37,075 bases of DNA from Alphaproteobacteria bacterium (GTDB taxonomy: Bacteria > Pseudomonadota > Alphaproteobacteria > Reyranellales > Reyranellaceae), in NCBI GenBank assembly GCA_026126245.1, contig JAHCJT010000007.1:1-37075 (forward strand), in the 5' to 3' direction. The position numbers and the translations under genes are program-made. The notes beneath the pieces were generated by a model. That model was not told the DNA's origin, made no database searches, and saw only the letters and a program-made list of their open reading frames with translations. This document shows, in pieces, positions 35,785-37,075 of the stretch (the first letter of the stretch is position 1; every line of letters begins with the position of its first letter).

Positions 35785-36770
35785 GCAGCCCGGCGGTCAC
35801 GACGACCTACCGCGAGGCGGTGCGCGCGGCGATCCGCGAGGCGATGCAGCGCGACGAGCGCGTCTTCCTGATGGGCGAGGACGTCGGCCGTTACGGCGGC
35901 TGCTATGCCGTCAGCAAGGGCCTGCTCGACGAGTTCGGCCCTGAGCGCATCCGCGACACGCCGCTGTCGGAAGCCGGCTTCGTCGGGGCCGGCATCGGCG
36001 CCGCCATGGGCGGCATGCGGCCGATCGTCGAGGTGATGACCGTCAACTTCAGCATGCTCTGCCTCGACCAGATCCTGAACAGCGCCGCCACCATCCGGCA
36101 CATGTCCGGCGGCCAGTTCTCGATCCCCGTCGTGATCCGCATGGCGACCGGCGCCGGCCGCCAGCTTGCGGCCCAGCACTCGCACAGCCTGGAGAACATC
36201 TACGCCCACATCCCGGGCATCCGGGTGGTGGCACCGGCCACGCTGGCCGACGCGCGCGGCATGCTGTGGACGGCCCTGGAAGATCCCGACCCGGTCATGA
36301 TCTTCGAGAACGTGATGCTCTACAACATGAGCGGCGAGCTGGCAGCCGACGCCGGCGCTGTCGATATCGACCGCGCTGCCATCCGCCGGCCCGGCCGCGA
36401 CGTGTCGCTGATCACCTATGGCGGGTCGCTGGCCAAGACGTTGGCCGCTGCCGAGCAGCTGGCGGGCGACGGGATCGAGGCGGAAGTCATCGACCTGCGC
36501 ACGCTGCGGCCGCTGGACGATGCCACCATCATGGAATCGGTCGGCCGCACGCGACGGGCGGTGATCGTCGATGAGGGCTGGCGCACCGGCAGCCTCGCGG
36601 CCGAGATCGGCAGTCGAATCGTCGAGCAGTGCTTCTGGTCGCTCGATGCACCGGTCGGCCGGGTGTGCAGCGCCGAAGTGCCAATCCCCTACCCCAAGCA
36701 TCTCGAAGACGCCGCCCTGCCGCAGGTGCCCTCGATCGTGGCGGCCGCGCGCGCGGCGCTGGGCCGCTGA
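35781..36770 (+). CDS. Pyruvate/acetoin dehydrogenase E1 beta subunit
   Basis: 329 aa. Transketolase-type pyrimidine-binding domain: [58 protein letters not shown] (with the catalytic-site glutamate in SEAGF), then the C-terminal domain with [17 protein letters not shown] and [17 protein letters not shown] start in a GTGA overlap with E1 alpha. There is no lipoyl domain fused at its N-terminus, unlike many alphaproteobacterial PdhB proteins. Its stop overlaps the E2 start (TGATG). Confidence 0.92.
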   Translation: MSSPAVTTTYREAVRAAIREAMQRDERVFLMGEDVGRYGGCYAVSKGLLDEFGPERIRDTPLSEAGFVGAGIGAAMGGMRPIVEVMTVNFSMLCLDQILNSAATIRHMSGGQFSIPVVIRMATGAGRQLAAQHSHSLENIYAHIPGIRVVAPATLADARGMLWTALEDPDPVMIFENVMLYNMSGELAADAGAVDIDRAAIRRPGRDVSLITYGGSLAKTLAAAEQLAGDGIEAEVIDLRTLRPLDDATIMESVGRTRRAVIVDEGWRTGSLAAEIGSRIVEQCFWSLDAPVGRVCSAEVPIPYPKHLEDAALPQVPSIVAAARAALGR

Positions 36771-37075
36771 TGGGCGTCTTCCGCATGCCCTCGCTGGGTG
36801 CCGACATGGAAGCCGGCACGCTGGTAGAATGGGTGAAGCAGATTGGCGACACGATCGTCGCCGGCGATATCATCGCCGTGGTCGACACCCAGAAGGGCGC
36901 CATTGAGATCGAGGTGTTTGAAGGCGGCGTGATCGAGTCCCAACTGGTGGCCATCGGCCAGACGGTGCCGGTCGGCACGCCGCTGGCGATGATCCGCGGC
37001 GCCGGCGAAGCCCCTTCCGCCGCGCCGCCGCCGGTGACACCGACGCCGCCACCACCCGCACGGCCGACGCCACGT
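36770..37075 (+). CDS. Dihydrolipoamide acyltransferase (E2), 3' end outside window
   Basis: Only the first 102 codons are present. They encode one lipoyl domain (about 1-76): FRMPSLGADMEAGTLVEWVK, and the lipoylated lysine K42 in VVDTQKGAIEIEVFEGG. A Pro/Ala linker (APPPVTPTPPPPARP) begins at about residue 81, as expected before the peripheral-subunit or catalytic domain. It starts in a one-base overlap with E1 beta. Whether the catalytic part is the usual E2 type or the alpha/beta-hydrolase type of acetoin systems lies beyond the window. Confidence 0.88.
   Translation, partial: MGVFRMPSLGADMEAGTLVEWVKQIGDTIVAGDIIAVVDTQKGAIEIEVFEGGVIESQLVAIGQTVPVGTPLAMIRGAGEAPSAAPPPVTPTPPPPARPTPR

Overview
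The window is GC-rich, densely coded chromosomal DNA. Its gene content suggests an alphaproteobacterium, perhaps Rhodospirillales-like: a DctPQM TRAP transporter, a class IIIb adenylate cyclase, an intracellular polyhydroxyalkanoate (PHA) depolymerase and FNR/FixK-type promoters. The organism call is inference. I see no rRNA, tRNA, CRISPR array, transposase or phage gene.

Layout. 1-2507: the end of a nucleotide-sugar epimerase gene and a two-domain family 2 glycosyltransferase (surface polysaccharide). 2918-3307: an orphan receiver-only response regulator. 3442-6247 (minus): a TRAP transporter operon (dctP-dctQ-dctM). 6248-7427: a gene-free stretch of about 1.2 kb that becomes AT-rich and leads into 7428-8995, a hipB-hipA toxin-antitoxin-like operon whose HipA has lost its kinase residues. 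9003-10594: a membrane di-iron hydroxylase divergent from a tetR gene, with a perfect palindrome between them, then a possible small RNA and a strong terminator. 10787-15555: a class IIIb adenylate cyclase, a VOC protein, a PPOX flavin-type oxidoreductase, an exported MsrA and an LLM flavin monooxygenase.

15552-37075 is the most interesting part. Seven FNR/FixK/Anr-type palindromes (TTGAY-N4-RTCAA, four exact and three with one mismatch) all lie in promoter gaps. Most have a -10-like hexamer 31-32 bp from the palindrome centre, the geometry of class II FNR promoters. Three of them sit between divergent genes. The units they head encode: an unknown 275-aa protein; a small membrane protein plus PEP synthase; a GH1 beta-glucosidase plus an SbmA/YddA-like membrane domain, and an Asp-box protein; glutamine-dependent NAD synthetase with an 83-aa partner, and nicotinate phosphoribosyltransferase; a DUF2267 protein plus a PRPP synthetase; an APH-like kinase; an operon of alpha/beta hydrolase, phosphoribosyltransferase, HPF-type ribosome hibernation factor and PHA depolymerase; and acetyl-CoA synthetase with a pyruvate/acetoin dehydrogenase complex (E1a, E1b, start of E2).

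Read together, the right half looks like an oxygen-limitation survival regulon: it remakes NAD and PRPP, parks ribosomes, mobilises PHA, activates acetate and runs PEP synthesis. Several members match families in the Mycobacterium tuberculosis DosR dormancy regulon (PncB2, the phosphoribosyltransferase/hydrolase Rv0571c, the APH-like Rv2004c), here apparently under FNR-type control. The second notable item is the HipA pseudokinase.
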